NCBI RefSeq assembly: GCF_030418295.1
Contig: NZ_JAUHQA010000001.1
Coordinates: 1,426,001 to 1,490,000 of the forward strand
DNA length: 64,000 nt
Direction of reading: 5' to 3'
Source of the DNA: Demequina muriae
Lineage (GTDB): Bacteria > Actinomycetota > Actinomycetes > Actinomycetales > Demequinaceae
In this document: positions 17,185 to 26,530 of the stretch, piece after piece
How the letters are laid out: the number at the start of each line of letters is the position of its first letter
How positions within the stretch are numbered: the first letter of the stretch is position 1
The notes under the pieces: model-generated
Seen by the model: the letters and a program-made list of their open reading frames with translations, nothing else
What the model was told of the DNA's origin: nothing
Databases searched by the model: none
Made by a program: the position numbers and the translations under genes

Positions 17185-18237
17185 ATGAGCAAGGGTGGCA
17201 GGAGCAACGATGCTGGGCGCTTCCCGGTCGGAGTGGTGATCGCGATCGCGGTGGTGGGACTCGCAGGGTTCGGGGCCTACTGGCTGCTGGGGGAGTACGG
17301 ATTCATCGGGGATCCAAGCGCCGACGCGACGGCGTCACCCGAGGCAGAAAGTGCTATCGAGGACGACGGCAGGCCCGAGTGGCTGCAGGGCACCGCATAC
17401 GAGCTGCCACCCATGACCAGCCCGGAGAACGAGCTCGAGCCGCCCGCCAGGATCCTCGAAGGATGGGTGTGGGAGCTCGTCGACGAGGACTGGTCGCTCA
17501 CCGTGGTGCGTGAGGGCGAGGGCGACAACTACACGTGGCTGTCCGACTTCCAGGCGCTGTACCTGGTGAGCCCCACCGATGACCGTTTCAAGATCTCCGA
17601 CCTGCGTACGGACTTCGATATGGACCTGGTGCACTGGGACCCCGAGCTCCAGGTGTCGTGGATCAAGCGGGGCGGCAAGTCCGACTTCGAGCAGGTGATC
17701 GAGTACGACCTGATCTCCCTCGACAGCACGGAGGACTGGTCCGGTTCGGTGGTGAGCTCTGCGAACGTCGTCGAGGGCGGGGTGGCGAACGTCGAGTACC
17801 GCGGGGACGTGGGCGAAGGTCGGGAGCTCTGGGTCTCATATGACCCCAGCGGCTACGCGACCGGAGTGTTCTGGCGCGACGGGACCGAATGGGAGCCGAG
17901 CCTCATCACCGACCAGATCCGACGGATGGCGCAGCAGGGGTTCTCCCGCGAGCGCGGCGTCGACGCGTGGTTCGACCCCGCCTCGGAGCGCGCCGTGTAC
18001 CACGGAGTGTTCATCGACCCCGATACTCAGCGACTCGCGGACGAGATGTGGGTGGTGCACGACCTCGCGACCGAGGAGTTCGACGACACCGTGGTGGTCG
18101 CGGTGCCTCGCGACGACTGCGCACCCGTCGATGGCCCACGCTCCGGCACCTTCGAGGGCGACCGCATCGTCGCTCTGTGCGGCGATGCGGAGTACCTGCT
18201 CGATCCCTACGGCAACGCGGCGCCGGTCGAGCGGTAG
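17185..18237 (+). CDS. membrane-anchored exported protein, member 1 of a three-paralogue family
   Basis: A 350-residue protein that I do not recognise. It has a short cytoplasmic N-terminus, one membrane helix (about residues 13-35, VGVVIAIAVVGLAGFGAYWLL), an acidic linker and an extracytoplasmic domain. The domain contains EGWVWELVDEDWSLTV, then LYLVSPTDDRFKISDL and a VHWDPELQVSW-type strand; the same order of motifs occurs in the proteins at 26530 and 29218. Repeated Trp-rich strands suggest a beta-rich, possibly propeller-like fold. Two cysteines near the C-terminus may form a disulfide. A perfect-looking TACAAT lies six bases before ATG 17185, so the transcript should be leaderless. Confidence 0.8.
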   Translation: MSKGGRSNDAGRFPVGVVIAIAVVGLAGFGAYWLLGEYGFIGDPSADATASPEAESAIEDDGRPEWLQGTAYELPPMTSPENELEPPARILEGWVWELVDEDWSLTVVREGEGDNYTWLSDFQALYLVSPTDDRFKISDLRTDFDMDLVHWDPELQVSWIKRGGKSDFEQVIEYDLISLDSTEDWSGSVVSSANVVEGGVANVEYRGDVGEGRELWVSYDPSGYATGVFWRDGTEWEPSLITDQIRRMAQQGFSRERGVDAWFDPASERAVYHGVFIDPDTQRLADEMWVVHDLATEEFDDTVVVAVPRDDCAPVDGPRSGTFEGDRIVALCGDAEYLLDPYGNAAPVER

Positions 18238-18379
18238 CGCCGCCCCGCGCCCTGCACCACCAGGGTGAGCAGTACGCCGAAAGTCGTACGTCACGCTGTC
18301 TCGAGAATCCACCCAGGGGCCATCGTGGCGCGCCTGTGATCTTCCTACGCTCGAAAGTAACCGAGCACAAGGAGAGATC

Positions 18380-19339
18380 ATGATCGAGGCACAAGGCCTG
18401 ACCAAGCGTTACGGCTCCACGACAGCGGTGGACGACATGTCGTTCACCGTGGAGCCTGGCCGAGTCACCGGCTTCCTGGGGCCCAACGGAGCGGGCAAGT
18501 CCACCACCATGCGCATGACGGTGGGACTGGACGCGCCCACCAAGGGCAATGTGACCGTCAACGGCCGACGCTACGTCGAGCACGGCGCACCACTGCGCGA
18601 GATCGGCGTGCTGCTGGACGCCAAGGCGGTGCACCCAGGACGCACGGCACGCAATCACCTGACGGCGATGGCGGCCACTCACGGCATCAGCCGTACTCGC
18701 GTGGACGAGGTGATCGACATCGCCGGCCTCGCCAGCGTGGCCGACAAGCGGGTCGGCGGATTCTCGCTCGGCATGGGCCAGCGGCTGGGCATCGCGGCGG
18801 CGCTGCTGGGCGACCCGCAGACGCTGATCCTGGACGAGCCGGTCAACGGACTCGACCCCGAGGGCGTGCTGTGGGTGCGCCGGCTGACTCGGTCGCTCGC
18901 CGATCAGGGCCGGACGGTGTTCCTGTCCTCGCACCTGATGAGCGAGATGGCCCTCGCCGCTGACCACGTGATCGTGGTGGGCCGCGGTCGCGTGCTCGCT
19001 GACGCCCCAGTCTCCGACCTGATCGCGGCCGCGCACGGAGAGCGGGTCCGGGTGGCGAGCCCCCACGCGGATCACCTCGAGGCCGTGCTGCGTTCGCGGC
19101 AGGCCACGGTGGTCGCGACTGGCCACGACTCCCTCGAGGTCACCGGGCTCTCGGCCTCACAGATCGGCGACGCGGCCGCCGAGGCACGGGTGGCCCTGCA
19201 CGAACTCACGGCGATCGGCGGTTCGCTCGAGGACGCCTACCTGCAACTCACCGCCGAGGACGTGGAGTTCCGCTCCGCGCCAATGGACACACACGAGACC
19301 GGCGCCATGGCGTCGCAGAACGAAGGTGGATCACGATGA
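18380..19339 (+). CDS. ABC transporter ATP-binding protein
   Basis: A 319-residue ABC-2-type exporter ATPase. The Walker A is GPNGAGKST, the signature is FSLGMGQ (a common variant in this group), Walker B is TLILDEP and the switch His is in FLSSHLMSE. The C-terminal extension from about residue 215 is typical of bacitracin/lantibiotic-type and other drug exporters. An AAGGAGAG ribosome-binding site precedes ATG 18380. It overlaps the permease gene by 4 bp, and the sensor kinase and regulator follow, so the four genes form one unit. Confidence 0.93.
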   Translation: MIEAQGLTKRYGSTTAVDDMSFTVEPGRVTGFLGPNGAGKSTTMRMTVGLDAPTKGNVTVNGRRYVEHGAPLREIGVLLDAKAVHPGRTARNHLTAMAATHGISRTRVDEVIDIAGLASVADKRVGGFSLGMGQRLGIAAALLGDPQTLILDEPVNGLDPEGVLWVRRLTRSLADQGRTVFLSSHLMSEMALAADHVIVVGRGRVLADAPVSDLIAAAHGERVRVASPHADHLEAVLRSRQATVVATGHDSLEVTGLSASQIGDAAAEARVALHELTAIGGSLEDAYLQLTAEDVEFRSAPMDTHETGAMASQNEGGSR

Positions 19340-20193
19340 GCACGACAGTCCTGACACAGAACGTCTCCCCTGTGAGGGGTCCGGACACTTCCGCGAGGCC
19401 GGTGACGCTGCGTCGCACTGTAGTCGCGGAGTGGATCAAGTTCCGAGGACTGCGCTCCACTCTGTGGACGCTGGTCGCCATGGTCGCGCTGCTCGTCACG
19501 GTGAGCGTGCTCGCCGCGTGGGGAACGACGATCGAGATGGTCGACGCGGGCCCGGGCCAGGGCAACGTGGCGCAGTACCTGAGTGCCGGGTATCAGCTGG
19601 CTCAGCTCGCGGTCGCCGCCCTCGGCGTCCTGGCCATGGGAGGCGAGTACTCGACCGGTGCGATCCGCACCACTCTCGCGACTGTGCCTCGACGGTGGAT
19701 GGTGCTGGTCGCCAAGGCCATCGTTCTCGGTGGGACGATTGCGGTGGTGACGATGGTCTCCATGGTGGGGTCCTTCGTCGCGACCATGCCGTTCCACGCC
19801 ACCCTGGGCCTCGAGCTCGACTTCGGTGATTCCGAGATGGTGAGGATGCTGGTGGGGCTGCCGTTGTACCTCGTCGCCATCGCGCTGCTGTCTCTCGCGA
19901 TCGGCGCGCTCATGCGGCACACCGCAGGCGGCCTGACGCTCGTGATCGCGCTGCTCCTGGTGGTCGAGAACGTGATCGCATTGGTTCCCCTGCGGCTGTT
20001 CGACCTGGTAAGCCCGTTCCTCCCGATGACCGCGGGCAGCAAGATGCTGTTCGACAGCGATACGCTGGCAGCGATCGACAGCATGAACACCGGGCCGAGC
20101 CTGACCCCGTGGGCAGGTTTCGGTGTGCTGGTCGCGTGGGCCGTGACGCTGCTCGCACTGGCGATGGTGTCGCTGCGACGCCGCGACGCGTAG
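19336..20193 (+). CDS. ABC-2 type transporter permease
   Basis: A 285-residue integral membrane protein with six predicted helices, for example LWTLVAMVALLVTVSVLAAW and LVGLPLYLVAIALLSLAIGALM. The segment MGGEYSTGAIRTTLATVPRR is a strong signature of ABC-2 permeases of the antibiotic-export group. Its ATG overlaps the stop of the ATPase gene, so the two are translationally coupled. The exported substrate is unknown. Confidence 0.88.
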   Translation: MSTTVLTQNVSPVRGPDTSARPVTLRRTVVAEWIKFRGLRSTLWTLVAMVALLVTVSVLAAWGTTIEMVDAGPGQGNVAQYLSAGYQLAQLAVAALGVLAMGGEYSTGAIRTTLATVPRRWMVLVAKAIVLGGTIAVVTMVSMVGSFVATMPFHATLGLELDFGDSEMVRMLVGLPLYLVAIALLSLAIGALMRHTAGGLTLVIALLLVVENVIALVPLRLFDLVSPFLPMTAGSKMLFDSDTLAAIDSMNTGPSLTPWAGFGVLVAWAVTLLALAMVSLRRRDA

Positions 20194-20218
20194 CTGATCG
20201 ACGGAACTGGAGGTCGCT

Positions 20219-21463
20219 GTGACCGCAGCGGGTGCGCTCGTCGTCGAGCCGGATGGACGTCGGCTCGGCGTCGTGCGCCGCTACCTCCGCGATCACCCGC
20301 GGCTGGTGGATGCCGCCGTAGCCGCGTTCTACGTTCTCAACGTCGTCCTCGCCGCCCCCGACCCGTATCACCCGCTCAGTGCGCCGGTCGCCGCCTCGTT
20401 GGCGGCGGCCGGCGCGGGCGCGCTCCTGCTGCGCCGCTCGCGCCCCACGTGGGTCGTCGCGGCGTTCGTGGTCATGGCCGGAGCGTCCCTGGTGTCAGTG
20501 GGGCAACTCGGCGGCACGGAGCTCGGCATCGCGCTCGCGCTGTATGCCCTGGCCGTGGCCCGGCCGCCCACGCAGACATGGTGGACGGCAGCGGCGGCGG
20601 TCGCTGCCGCGACGGTGGTGGTCTGGCTCTGGCAGGACGACTCGCTCGAGGAGTTGGTGACAGGCGACGGCACCTCGATCGCGCTGGTGGACGAACGGAT
20701 CACGAACACGTTCGGGATCGCGACGCTCGCGCTCGTGGGTGTGGCCCTCGGGATCAGCGTGCGTCTGCGCCGCGAGCGCATGGCGGACCTGGTGGAACGC
20801 GCCGCCGCACTCGAGCGCGACCGTGATCGACAGGCCCAGGTGGCGCGGGCGGAGGAGCGTGCCCGCATCGCGCGTGAGGTGCACGACGTGGTCGCGCACA
20901 GCGTGTCCGTGATGGTGAGGCTCGCCGACGGAGCGTCGGTGGCCCTCGACCGGCAGCCCGACCAGGCCCGGGTCGCGCTGGACGAGCTCTCCCGCACGGG
21001 TCGCGCGGCCCTGAGCGACATGCGCCGTGTCCTTGGCGCGGTGACGGAGGGGGACGTTCCCCTGGGTCCCGCGGGCGAGGGCAGGGACCTCCGCGAGGTC
21101 GTCGATGGGTTCCGGGCTGCGGGGCTGCAGGTGCGAGCCGAGGGCCTCGGGCTTGATCTGCCGGACAACACCGGTGTGCGCCTGGCCATCTATCGCGTGA
21201 TCCAGGAGTCGCTCACCAACGTGTTGCGACATGCGCCGGGGACGGCCGGCGTGAGTGTGGTGATCCGGCAGGAGCCGACCCGGTGGATCGTGGACGTGGT
21301 CGATCAGGGGGCACGCGAGCCGGTCACCGAGTCCGAGGGTGCCGGCATGGGACTCATCGGGATGCGCGAACGCGTGGCGCTGCTGGGCGGCACCGTCGAG
21401 GCAGGGCCTTCTGGCCACGGCTGGCGCGTGACCGCCGAGCTGCCCGTGGAGGAGGCACCATGA
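20219..21463 (+). CDS. two-component sensor histidine kinase (DesK/NarX-type, HisKA_3)
   Basis: A 414-residue sensor kinase. The N-terminal half has about five to six membrane helices and no large extracellular loop; the phosphoacceptor is in ARIAREVHDVVAHSVSVM, and the ATPase domain has NVLRHAPGTAGV, a degenerate DQGAREP loop and GMGLIGMRERVALLGG. Small-loop kinases of this kind beside ABC exporters often sense drug binding or membrane stress. It starts with GTG 20219 behind a GGAGG ribosome-binding site. Its stop overlaps the response regulator start by 4 bp. Confidence 0.92.
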   Translation: MTAAGALVVEPDGRRLGVVRRYLRDHPRLVDAAVAAFYVLNVVLAAPDPYHPLSAPVAASLAAAGAGALLLRRSRPTWVVAAFVVMAGASLVSVGQLGGTELGIALALYALAVARPPTQTWWTAAAAVAAATVVVWLWQDDSLEELVTGDGTSIALVDERITNTFGIATLALVGVALGISVRLRRERMADLVERAAALERDRDRQAQVARAEERARIAREVHDVVAHSVSVMVRLADGASVALDRQPDQARVALDELSRTGRAALSDMRRVLGAVTEGDVPLGPAGEGRDLREVVDGFRAAGLQVRAEGLGLDLPDNTGVRLAIYRVIQESLTNVLRHAPGTAGVSVVIRQEPTRWIVDVVDQGAREPVTESEGAGMGLIGMRERVALLGGTVEAGPSGHGWRVTAELPVEEAP

Positions 21464-22134
21464 CGTCCCCCCGTCTGCGCGTTCTCCTCGTCGACGATCA
21501 GGCCCTGGTGCGCATGGGCTTCTCCCTGGTGCTGGGCGGCGAGGACGACCTCGACGTCGTGGGCGAGGCGGGAGACGGCGCGACGGCGGTGGCACAGGTG
21601 CGGGCACTGCGCCCCGATGTGGTGCTGATGGATGTGCGCATGCCCGGGATGAACGGCATCGAGGCGACGCGCCTCATCGTGGCCGAGCACCCTGACACCC
21701 GAGTCGTGGTGCTCACCACGTTCGACCTCGACGAGTACGCCTTCGGCGCGCTCCGTGCGGGCGCGAGCGGCTTCCTCCTGAAGGACGCGCGGCCCGCCGA
21801 GCTCGTGGATGCGATCCGCACCGTGGCAGCTGGCGATGCGGTGATGTCGCCGCGGGTCACGCGGCGCATGCTCGAGATGTTCGCAGACCGCCTGCCCAGG
21901 GCCGATGCACCGGCGACCACGGGCGACCCGAGACTGGCCGCGCTGTCGCCACGGGAGACCGAGGTGCTGAAGGCTGTCGCTACTGGGCACTCGAATGCTG
22001 AGATCGCGGCGGACCTGTTCGTTGCCGAGGCCACGGTGAAGACCCACGTGGGCCGGATCCTCGCCAAGCTCGGCGTGCGCGACCGCGTGCAAGCGGTGAT
22101 CGTCGCCTACGAGGCGGGCCTGGTGGAACCGTGA
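21460..22134 (+). CDS. NarL/LuxR family response regulator
   Basis: A 224-residue regulator. The receiver domain has the acidic pair in LVDDQALVR, phosphoacceptor Asp in VVLMDVRMPGMNG, Thr in VVLTTFDLDEY and Lys in FLLKDA. The C-terminal LuxR helix-turn-helix is LSPRETEVLKAVATGHSNAEIA through VKTHVGRILAKLGVRDR. Its ATG overlaps the kinase stop and is preceded by GGAGG. It most likely controls the ABC exporter genes immediately upstream. Confidence 0.94.
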   Translation: MTSPRLRVLLVDDQALVRMGFSLVLGGEDDLDVVGEAGDGATAVAQVRALRPDVVLMDVRMPGMNGIEATRLIVAEHPDTRVVVLTTFDLDEYAFGALRAGASGFLLKDARPAELVDAIRTVAAGDAVMSPRVTRRMLEMFADRLPRADAPATTGDPRLAALSPRETEVLKAVATGHSNAEIAADLFVAEATVKTHVGRILAKLGVRDRVQAVIVAYEAGLVEP

Positions 22135-22172
22135 CGCAGGGCGGGGTCCCCGCAGGGGCGCCGGACTCCGCG

Positions 22173-22937
22173 CTACGCGCTCTGGCGCCGGAACACCCGA
22201 GTGCCGATGGCGATGCCGCCCAGCACCAGGCCCACGGTGATAGCGACGCCCCATAGCGCGGCTGGATCGCCGAGCTCGCCTCGGAACATGGCACGAACGC
22301 CTTCCACCACGTGCTTGAGGGGGTTGGCGTCGGAGAGCAGTTGCAGCCAGCGGGGTGCCAGCGACATCGGCAGCAGGATGCCGGACAGCAGCAGCAACGG
22401 CAGCGCCACTCCGTTGAGCAGCGGAGCGAACGAGTCCTCGGACTTCAGCGTGAGGGCCACGGCGTAGCTGAGCGACGCGAAGCACGCGCCGAGGAGCGCG
22501 ACGGTACCCACGCCCGCGACCAGGGCCCACCACGGCGCGCGCAACCCGAACAGCAGCGCCACCAGCACCAGGATCGTTCCCTGCACCAGCAGCACCACGA
22601 CGTCGCGCATGACGCGGCCCAGCAGCAGCGACGCCCGTGACGCAGGTGTGACGCGCATGCGCTCGATCACCCCGGAGCGCCACTCCGAGATGAGCCCGAA
22701 GCCCACGAAGCTCGCGCCGAACAGTCCCAACTGCACGAGCAGCCCCGGCACGAAGATCTGCCAGGCGTCGGCATCCTCACCGAAGGCGCGGGTGTCGGCA
22801 ATGGTCTCGAGCAGCGGGCCGAACAGAGCGAGATACAGAATCGGCTGCAGCAGTCCGAACACGACCCACACGGGCTGACGGAGGCTCAGTCGCATGGCGC
22901 GCGAGAAGATGATCCAGGTGTCGCGAGCAATCGTCAT
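22173..22937 (-). CDS. ABC-2 type permease, DrrB-like
   Basis: A 254-residue membrane protein with six predicted helices and the ABC-2 family pattern: RDTWIIFSRAMRLSLRQPVWVVFGLLQPILYL at the N-terminus (shown here in part only by its key features, an amphipathic start and a QP motif) and SEWRSGVIERMRVTPASR in the cytoplasmic loop. It resembles daunorubicin-resistance DrrB and related exporters. The gene follows the ATPase gene at one base distance, so the two are coupled. Substrate unknown. It is convergent with the response regulator gene. Confidence 0.9.
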   Translation of the reverse strand: MTIARDTWIIFSRAMRLSLRQPVWVVFGLLQPILYLALFGPLLETIADTRAFGEDADAWQIFVPGLLVQLGLFGASFVGFGLISEWRSGVIERMRVTPASRASLLLGRVMRDVVVLLVQGTILVLVALLFGLRAPWWALVAGVGTVALLGACFASLSYAVALTLKSEDSFAPLLNGVALPLLLLSGILLPMSLAPRWLQLLSDANPLKHVVEGVRAMFRGELGDPAALWGVAITVGLVLGGIAIGTRVFRRQSA

Positions 22938-22938
22938 G

Positions 22939-23922
22939 TCACTCCTCCTCGTCGCGCAGCGACCGGCCGGTCATCGTCAGGAACACGTCGTCCAGGGTGG
23001 GCCGCCGCACGGCGACTCCCTCCACGTCGTGCGAGTCTCCGAGCCCCCGCAGCAGCCGGGGCAGCGCCGATGCGCCATCGGGGACCGTGAGGCGCACGAC
23101 GTCACCGTCGACCTCGGTTGGATGGTCGCCCAGAATGGCGGCGGCCGCACTCGCCAGGGCGTGCGCCGCATCGGCGCTCGTGGAGGTGAGCAGCACCTGG
23201 TCGCCTCCCACTGACCGCTTGAGCTCCTCCGCCGTGCCTTTGCCGACGATCTCGCCGTGGTCGATCACGAGAAGCCGGTCACTCAGCGCATCGGCCTCGT
23301 CCATGTAGTGCGTCGTGATGAACACGGTCGTCGCGAAGTCATCGCGCACCCGACGGATGTGGTCCCAGAGGTTCGCGCGCGACTGCGGGTCCAGTCCGGT
23401 CGACGGCTCGTCGAGGAAGACGATCCGGGGCTCGTGGATGAGCCCCATCGCGATGTCGAGCCGACGGCGCTGCCCGCCCGAGAGCGTGCCGCACTTGCGC
23501 TCCCAGATGCCGTCCAGATCGAGACCGCTGAGCAGCGCCTTGCCGCGATCGGCAGCCACCTTGCGGTCGATGCCGTACAGCCGAGCCTGGTCCACGAGCT
23601 CCTCGCCCGCGACTGCGCTGGGATCGGTCGTTCCCATCTGGGCCACGTAGCCGATGGAGCGGCGCACGCTGACGGGGTCCTTCGCGAGATCGTGGCCGTT
23701 GACCGTGGCCGTGCCGCCACTCGGATCCAGCAGGGTAGTGAGCATGCGCAGCGTCGTGGTCTTGCCGGCGCCGTTGGGGCCCAGGAAACCGACGATCTCA
23801 CCCGCGTCGATGGTGATGTCCACGCCCTTCACGGCTTCCACCGTGCGTGGCGATTCCTTCCCGCGGCCGCGGACCTTGTACGTCTTGCGCAGTCCGCGCG
23901 CTTCGATGATCGGTGCACTCAC
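22939..23922 (-). CDS. ABC transporter ATP-binding protein, DrrA-like
   Basis: A 327-residue ABC ATPase. Walker A is GPNGAGKTT, the signature is LSGGQRRRLDIA, Walker B is RIVFLDEPSTGLDP and the switch His is in FITTHYMDEAD. The C-terminal extension with RPTLDDVFLTMTGR is diagnostic of the DrrA/nodulation-type exporter ATPases. Together with the permease at 22173-22937 it forms an exporter for a hydrophobic drug or lipid. It is a different system from the exporter at 18380-20193. Confidence 0.93.
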   Translation of the reverse strand: MSAPIIEARGLRKTYKVRGRGKESPRTVEAVKGVDITIDAGEIVGFLGPNGAGKTTTLRMLTTLLDPSGGTATVNGHDLAKDPVSVRRSIGYVAQMGTTDPSAVAGEELVDQARLYGIDRKVAADRGKALLSGLDLDGIWERKCGTLSGGQRRRLDIAMGLIHEPRIVFLDEPSTGLDPQSRANLWDHIRRVRDDFATTVFITTHYMDEADALSDRLLVIDHGEIVGKGTAEELKRSVGGDQVLLTSTSADAAHALASAAAAILGDHPTEVDGDVVRLTVPDGASALPRLLRGLGDSHDVEGVAVRRPTLDDVFLTMTGRSLRDEEE

Positions 23923-24032
23923 GGTGGGAAACCTCCGGGGTCGCGTGGAGAGCCAAGCATCAGGCTAATGCGAAGGTGTGACAATCCTTCCTCCAGGACG
24001 CCCGGCGACCGCGAAGCGTGTACAGGACCGTC

Positions 24033-24887
24033 CTACAGGGACGGGTGGGAGGCGAGCGCCCGGAAGGACGTCGCCGCCCGCTCCGCGGCGCCCTCGCCCA
24101 GGGCGAGGAACAGGCTGGGCTCGGTGAGCTCCAGTTCGAGCACCACCGGACCGGTGTCAGTGGGCAGCAGATCCACGCGCGCGTAGGCAAGGTCCGGCAG
24201 CGTGGCGACGATGCGGTCGGCGAGCGCACGCTCCGCCTCGGTGGCCTCCGTCGCGACCACCTTCTCGTCCGCGTAGAGACCGGTCGACCATGACATCCCC
24301 CGCGACAGGATGGCCGCCTTGCGCGCGGCGTGCGAGAACTCGCCGCCCACATAGATCAGCGCCGTCTCGCCCGCGGTGTCGACGGCGCTCAGGTACGGCT
24401 GGATCATCGCGGTGCGCCCATCGTCGTGCAACGAGGCCAGGTGGGCCGATGCGCCCGCGGGGTCGTCACGAAACATCTTCGCGCCGCTCGACCCGGCGCC
24501 CACCGAAGGCTTGACGACGACATGGCCCTCCAGCGCCCGCGCATCGGCCGCCTGCCCGGGAGCGACGAAGACCGTGGGGACCGTGGCGAAGCCCTGCGCC
24601 GCGAGATCGTCGAGATAGCGCTTGTCGGTGTTCCAGCGGATGGTCTCGACCGGGTTCATGAGCCGCGACACCTGGCTCACCCGCTCGGCCCACGCCAGGA
24701 ACTCTTCAAGGTGCTCGGTGTAGTTCCAGGTCGAGCGCAGCAGCGTCAGGTCGTAGCGGGACCAGTCCACGTTGGGGTCGTCCCACGCGACGAGCTCGGC
24801 CTCGGGCAGCAGGGGGAGCAGCAGCTCCTCGTCGGCGTCGGGCACGGGCATCTCGACGGTGGTCACGATGGCGATGCGGGAGGTCAT
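24033..24887 (-). CDS. ATP-grasp domain protein (DcsG/RimK-like ligase)
   Basis: A 284-residue ATP-grasp protein. It starts with a small Rossmann-like pre-grasp domain (AIVTTVEMPVPDADEELLLPLL), with the conserved LLRSTWNYTEHLEEFLAW of DcsG-like proteins. The ATP-grasp core has VVVKPSVGAGSSGAKMF and the metal-binding DLLPTDTGPVVLELELTEPSLF. DcsG itself makes D-cycloserine from O-ureido-D-serine, but most relatives are uncharacterised ligases, so no substrate is assigned. The ATG overlaps the stop of the upstream kinase-fold gene by 4 bp, so the two form an operon. Confidence 0.83.
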   Translation of the reverse strand: MTSRIAIVTTVEMPVPDADEELLLPLLPEAELVAWDDPNVDWSRYDLTLLRSTWNYTEHLEEFLAWAERVSQVSRLMNPVETIRWNTDKRYLDDLAAQGFATVPTVFVAPGQAADARALEGHVVVKPSVGAGSSGAKMFRDDPAGASAHLASLHDDGRTAMIQPYLSAVDTAGETALIYVGGEFSHAARKAAILSRGMSWSTGLYADEKVVATEATEAERALADRIVATLPDLAYARVDLLPTDTGPVVLELELTEPSLFLALGEGAAERAATSFRALASHPSL

Positions 24888-25672
24888 GGTTCGAGGCTAT
24901 CGGCGAGCGCTCCCGACTCGATCCATCTCGCGTGGGTGCGGTACATCACGCCGTTGCGGCGCAGATCTGCGCTCTCCTGACCGTCGCACCAGTCCGCCAT
25001 CGCGTCCAGCCGCTCGGGCAGAGCTGCAAGGACCGCAGCGCACGTGACGAGATCGCCATCGATGGGTCCGTAGGCCTCAAGGAATCGGGCGAGCCGACGC
25101 TGCTGCTCGTCGTGAGAGAACTCAGAACGACCCCACGAGTCCCCGTCAGGGACCGCATCGGCCGTATGCGGAGTGAGCGGCACGTATCGGTACGCCGTAT
25201 ATGCCAGGTCCCACACTCGCGGCCCGGGGAAGCACAGGTCGTAATCGATCGCGCCCACCCAGCGGCCATCGCGGAACACGTGGTTGTAGGGCGCAAAGTC
25301 GGCGTGGCAGATCACCTCGTGCGGCTCGCGAGCCGGCTGCCACCAGACGTCCTCGGACTTGCGTGGATACGTGACGGTCGCATCGTGCCACTCGCGGAGG
25401 GCCGATGCGGCGGCGGCCAGCACGGCCTCGTCCCACAGCCACTCGGGCAGGTCGTGGACCACGGCGCCGGGGATGAAGTCGAGCACCTCGCGACCGGTCG
25501 CGTCGAAGCCGTGGACGCGCGGCACCCAGGTCACGCCCTGCGCGCGCACGTGAGCGAGCACGCGGTGGATGGTGGGAGCTTGAGGTCCGGCCGTGCGATG
25601 CACGCGATCGCCGATGCGCACGACGGGTCCGCTCATGTTGCCGCCCGCGAGCACCTCGGTCGAGTCGTCCAT
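24884..25672 (-). CDS. aminoglycoside phosphotransferase family protein
   Basis: A 262-residue APH-fold kinase with an intact active site: VICHADFAPYNHVFRDG (catalytic Asp and metal Asn) and AIDYDLCFPGPRVWDLAY (metal Asp). A short N-lobe and the RVHRTAGPQAPTIHRVLAHVR start place it with small-molecule kinases of unknown substrate found in actinomycetes. It overlaps the ATP-grasp gene by 4 bp and may act in the same small pathway. A TACCGT hexamer seven bases before ATG 25672 fits a leaderless promoter. Confidence 0.83.
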   Translation of the reverse strand: MDDSTEVLAGGNMSGPVVRIGDRVHRTAGPQAPTIHRVLAHVRAQGVTWVPRVHGFDATGREVLDFIPGAVVHDLPEWLWDEAVLAAAASALREWHDATVTYPRKSEDVWWQPAREPHEVICHADFAPYNHVFRDGRWVGAIDYDLCFPGPRVWDLAYTAYRYVPLTPHTADAVPDGDSWGRSEFSHDEQQRRLARFLEAYGPIDGDLVTCAAVLAALPERLDAMADWCDGQESADLRRNGVMYRTHARWIESGALADSLEP

Positions 25673-25981
25673 GGGAGCGACGGTACCGGTGCCTCAGCGA
25701 AGGATGATCCGGGCCCGGCGCCCCAGGGGAGGGAGGAGGGGCGCCGAACCCCGGACGTGTAGCGGCGCAGGCGGCCTAGTCCCCGGATGGCCGCCTGCGC
25801 CACGTCGATGTCGGTAGCTTCTTCAGCTACCTGACGACAACCCTGAGACTATGGCGCGTGCAAGGGGACGTCCGGGGACCAAGGTCCCAGTCGCCTCAGA
25901 TGGGTTCCGCGAAAGTCGTTCCCAACCGCGAGGACACCGAGTTCGTTCTACGCATGACCGACGACGACTGGGGGAATCACG
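25673..25981. other. 309-bp intergenic region with two hairpins, between divergent operons
   Basis: No coding sequence is visible. The left end holds the -10 of the 25672 gene. Two inverted repeats follow: a 13-bp stem with a 12-base loop at 25764-25801 (GGCGCAGGCGGCC and its complement) and a 7-bp stem with a 5-base loop at 25813-25831. The second is followed by GACAACCC at 25836-25843, which could be an ECF-type -35 element, but I cannot find a convincing -10. The right end has GGGGGAA, a ribosome-binding site for the sigma gene. Confidence 0.6.
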
Positions 25982-26530
25982 ATGCAGCGCTGGGAGCCGA
26001 TGCTCGATGAGCTCATGGCACAGCGCCACCGCCATCTGGTGGCATACGCGCGAATGCTGACCGGTGATACCGCGCATGCCGAGGACTTGGTTCAAGATGC
26101 GCTGATCACGACGTTCGGCCGCATGAGGACCTTTCCGTCGCTGGTCGCCGCCGAAACGTATACCCGTCGAGTGATCGCCTCGCGCTTCATCGACGGAAAG
26201 CGGCGCCGTGCCGCCGAACGCAGGGCCGTGCAGAAGGTGGGCTCGCACGAGGCTGATCCCTCCGCGGGACCTGACCTCCTCGTCGAGCACCGCACTGATG
26301 TTGAGAGGGCACTCGACCTGCTGACGCCGCGCGAGCGCGCCTGCGTGGTGCTGCGCTTCTTGGAGCACTACTCGGTCGAGGAGACGGCTGCCGAACTGGG
26401 CATCGCAGCGGGCTCAGTCAAGCGCTACGTGCACGACGGCATCGGAAAACTGAACGCAGCACTAGGCACGAACAGTGACGCTGACGCCCCGGTGTCATCG
26501 TCGGTGCACGTCGGGACGAGGAGCGCGTGA
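25982..26530 (+). CDS. ECF RNA polymerase sigma factor, SigE family
   Basis: A 182-residue sigma-70 family ECF factor. Region 2 is HRHLVAYARMLTGDTAHAEDLVQDALITTFGRM and continues into RVIASRFIDGKRR; region 4 has LTPRERACVVLRFLEHYSVEETAAELG followed by the recognition helix AAGSVKRYVHDGIGKL. A short Ser/Thr-rich tail follows region 4. A GGGGGAA ribosome-binding site precedes ATG 25982. The stop codon overlaps the start of the downstream membrane-protein gene, so the two are cotranslated and the partner is the obvious candidate for its anti-sigma factor. Confidence 0.92.
   Translation: MQRWEPMLDELMAQRHRHLVAYARMLTGDTAHAEDLVQDALITTFGRMRTFPSLVAAETYTRRVIASRFIDGKRRRAAERRAVQKVGSHEADPSAGPDLLVEHRTDVERALDLLTPRERACVVLRFLEHYSVEETAAELGIAAGSVKRYVHDGIGKLNAALGTNSDADAPVSSSVHVGTRSA

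Noticed and set aside
22142-22154. GCGGGGTCCCCGC palindrome between convergent genes as a terminator
   Set aside because: It has no loop, so it cannot fold as a normal hairpin; left uncalled.
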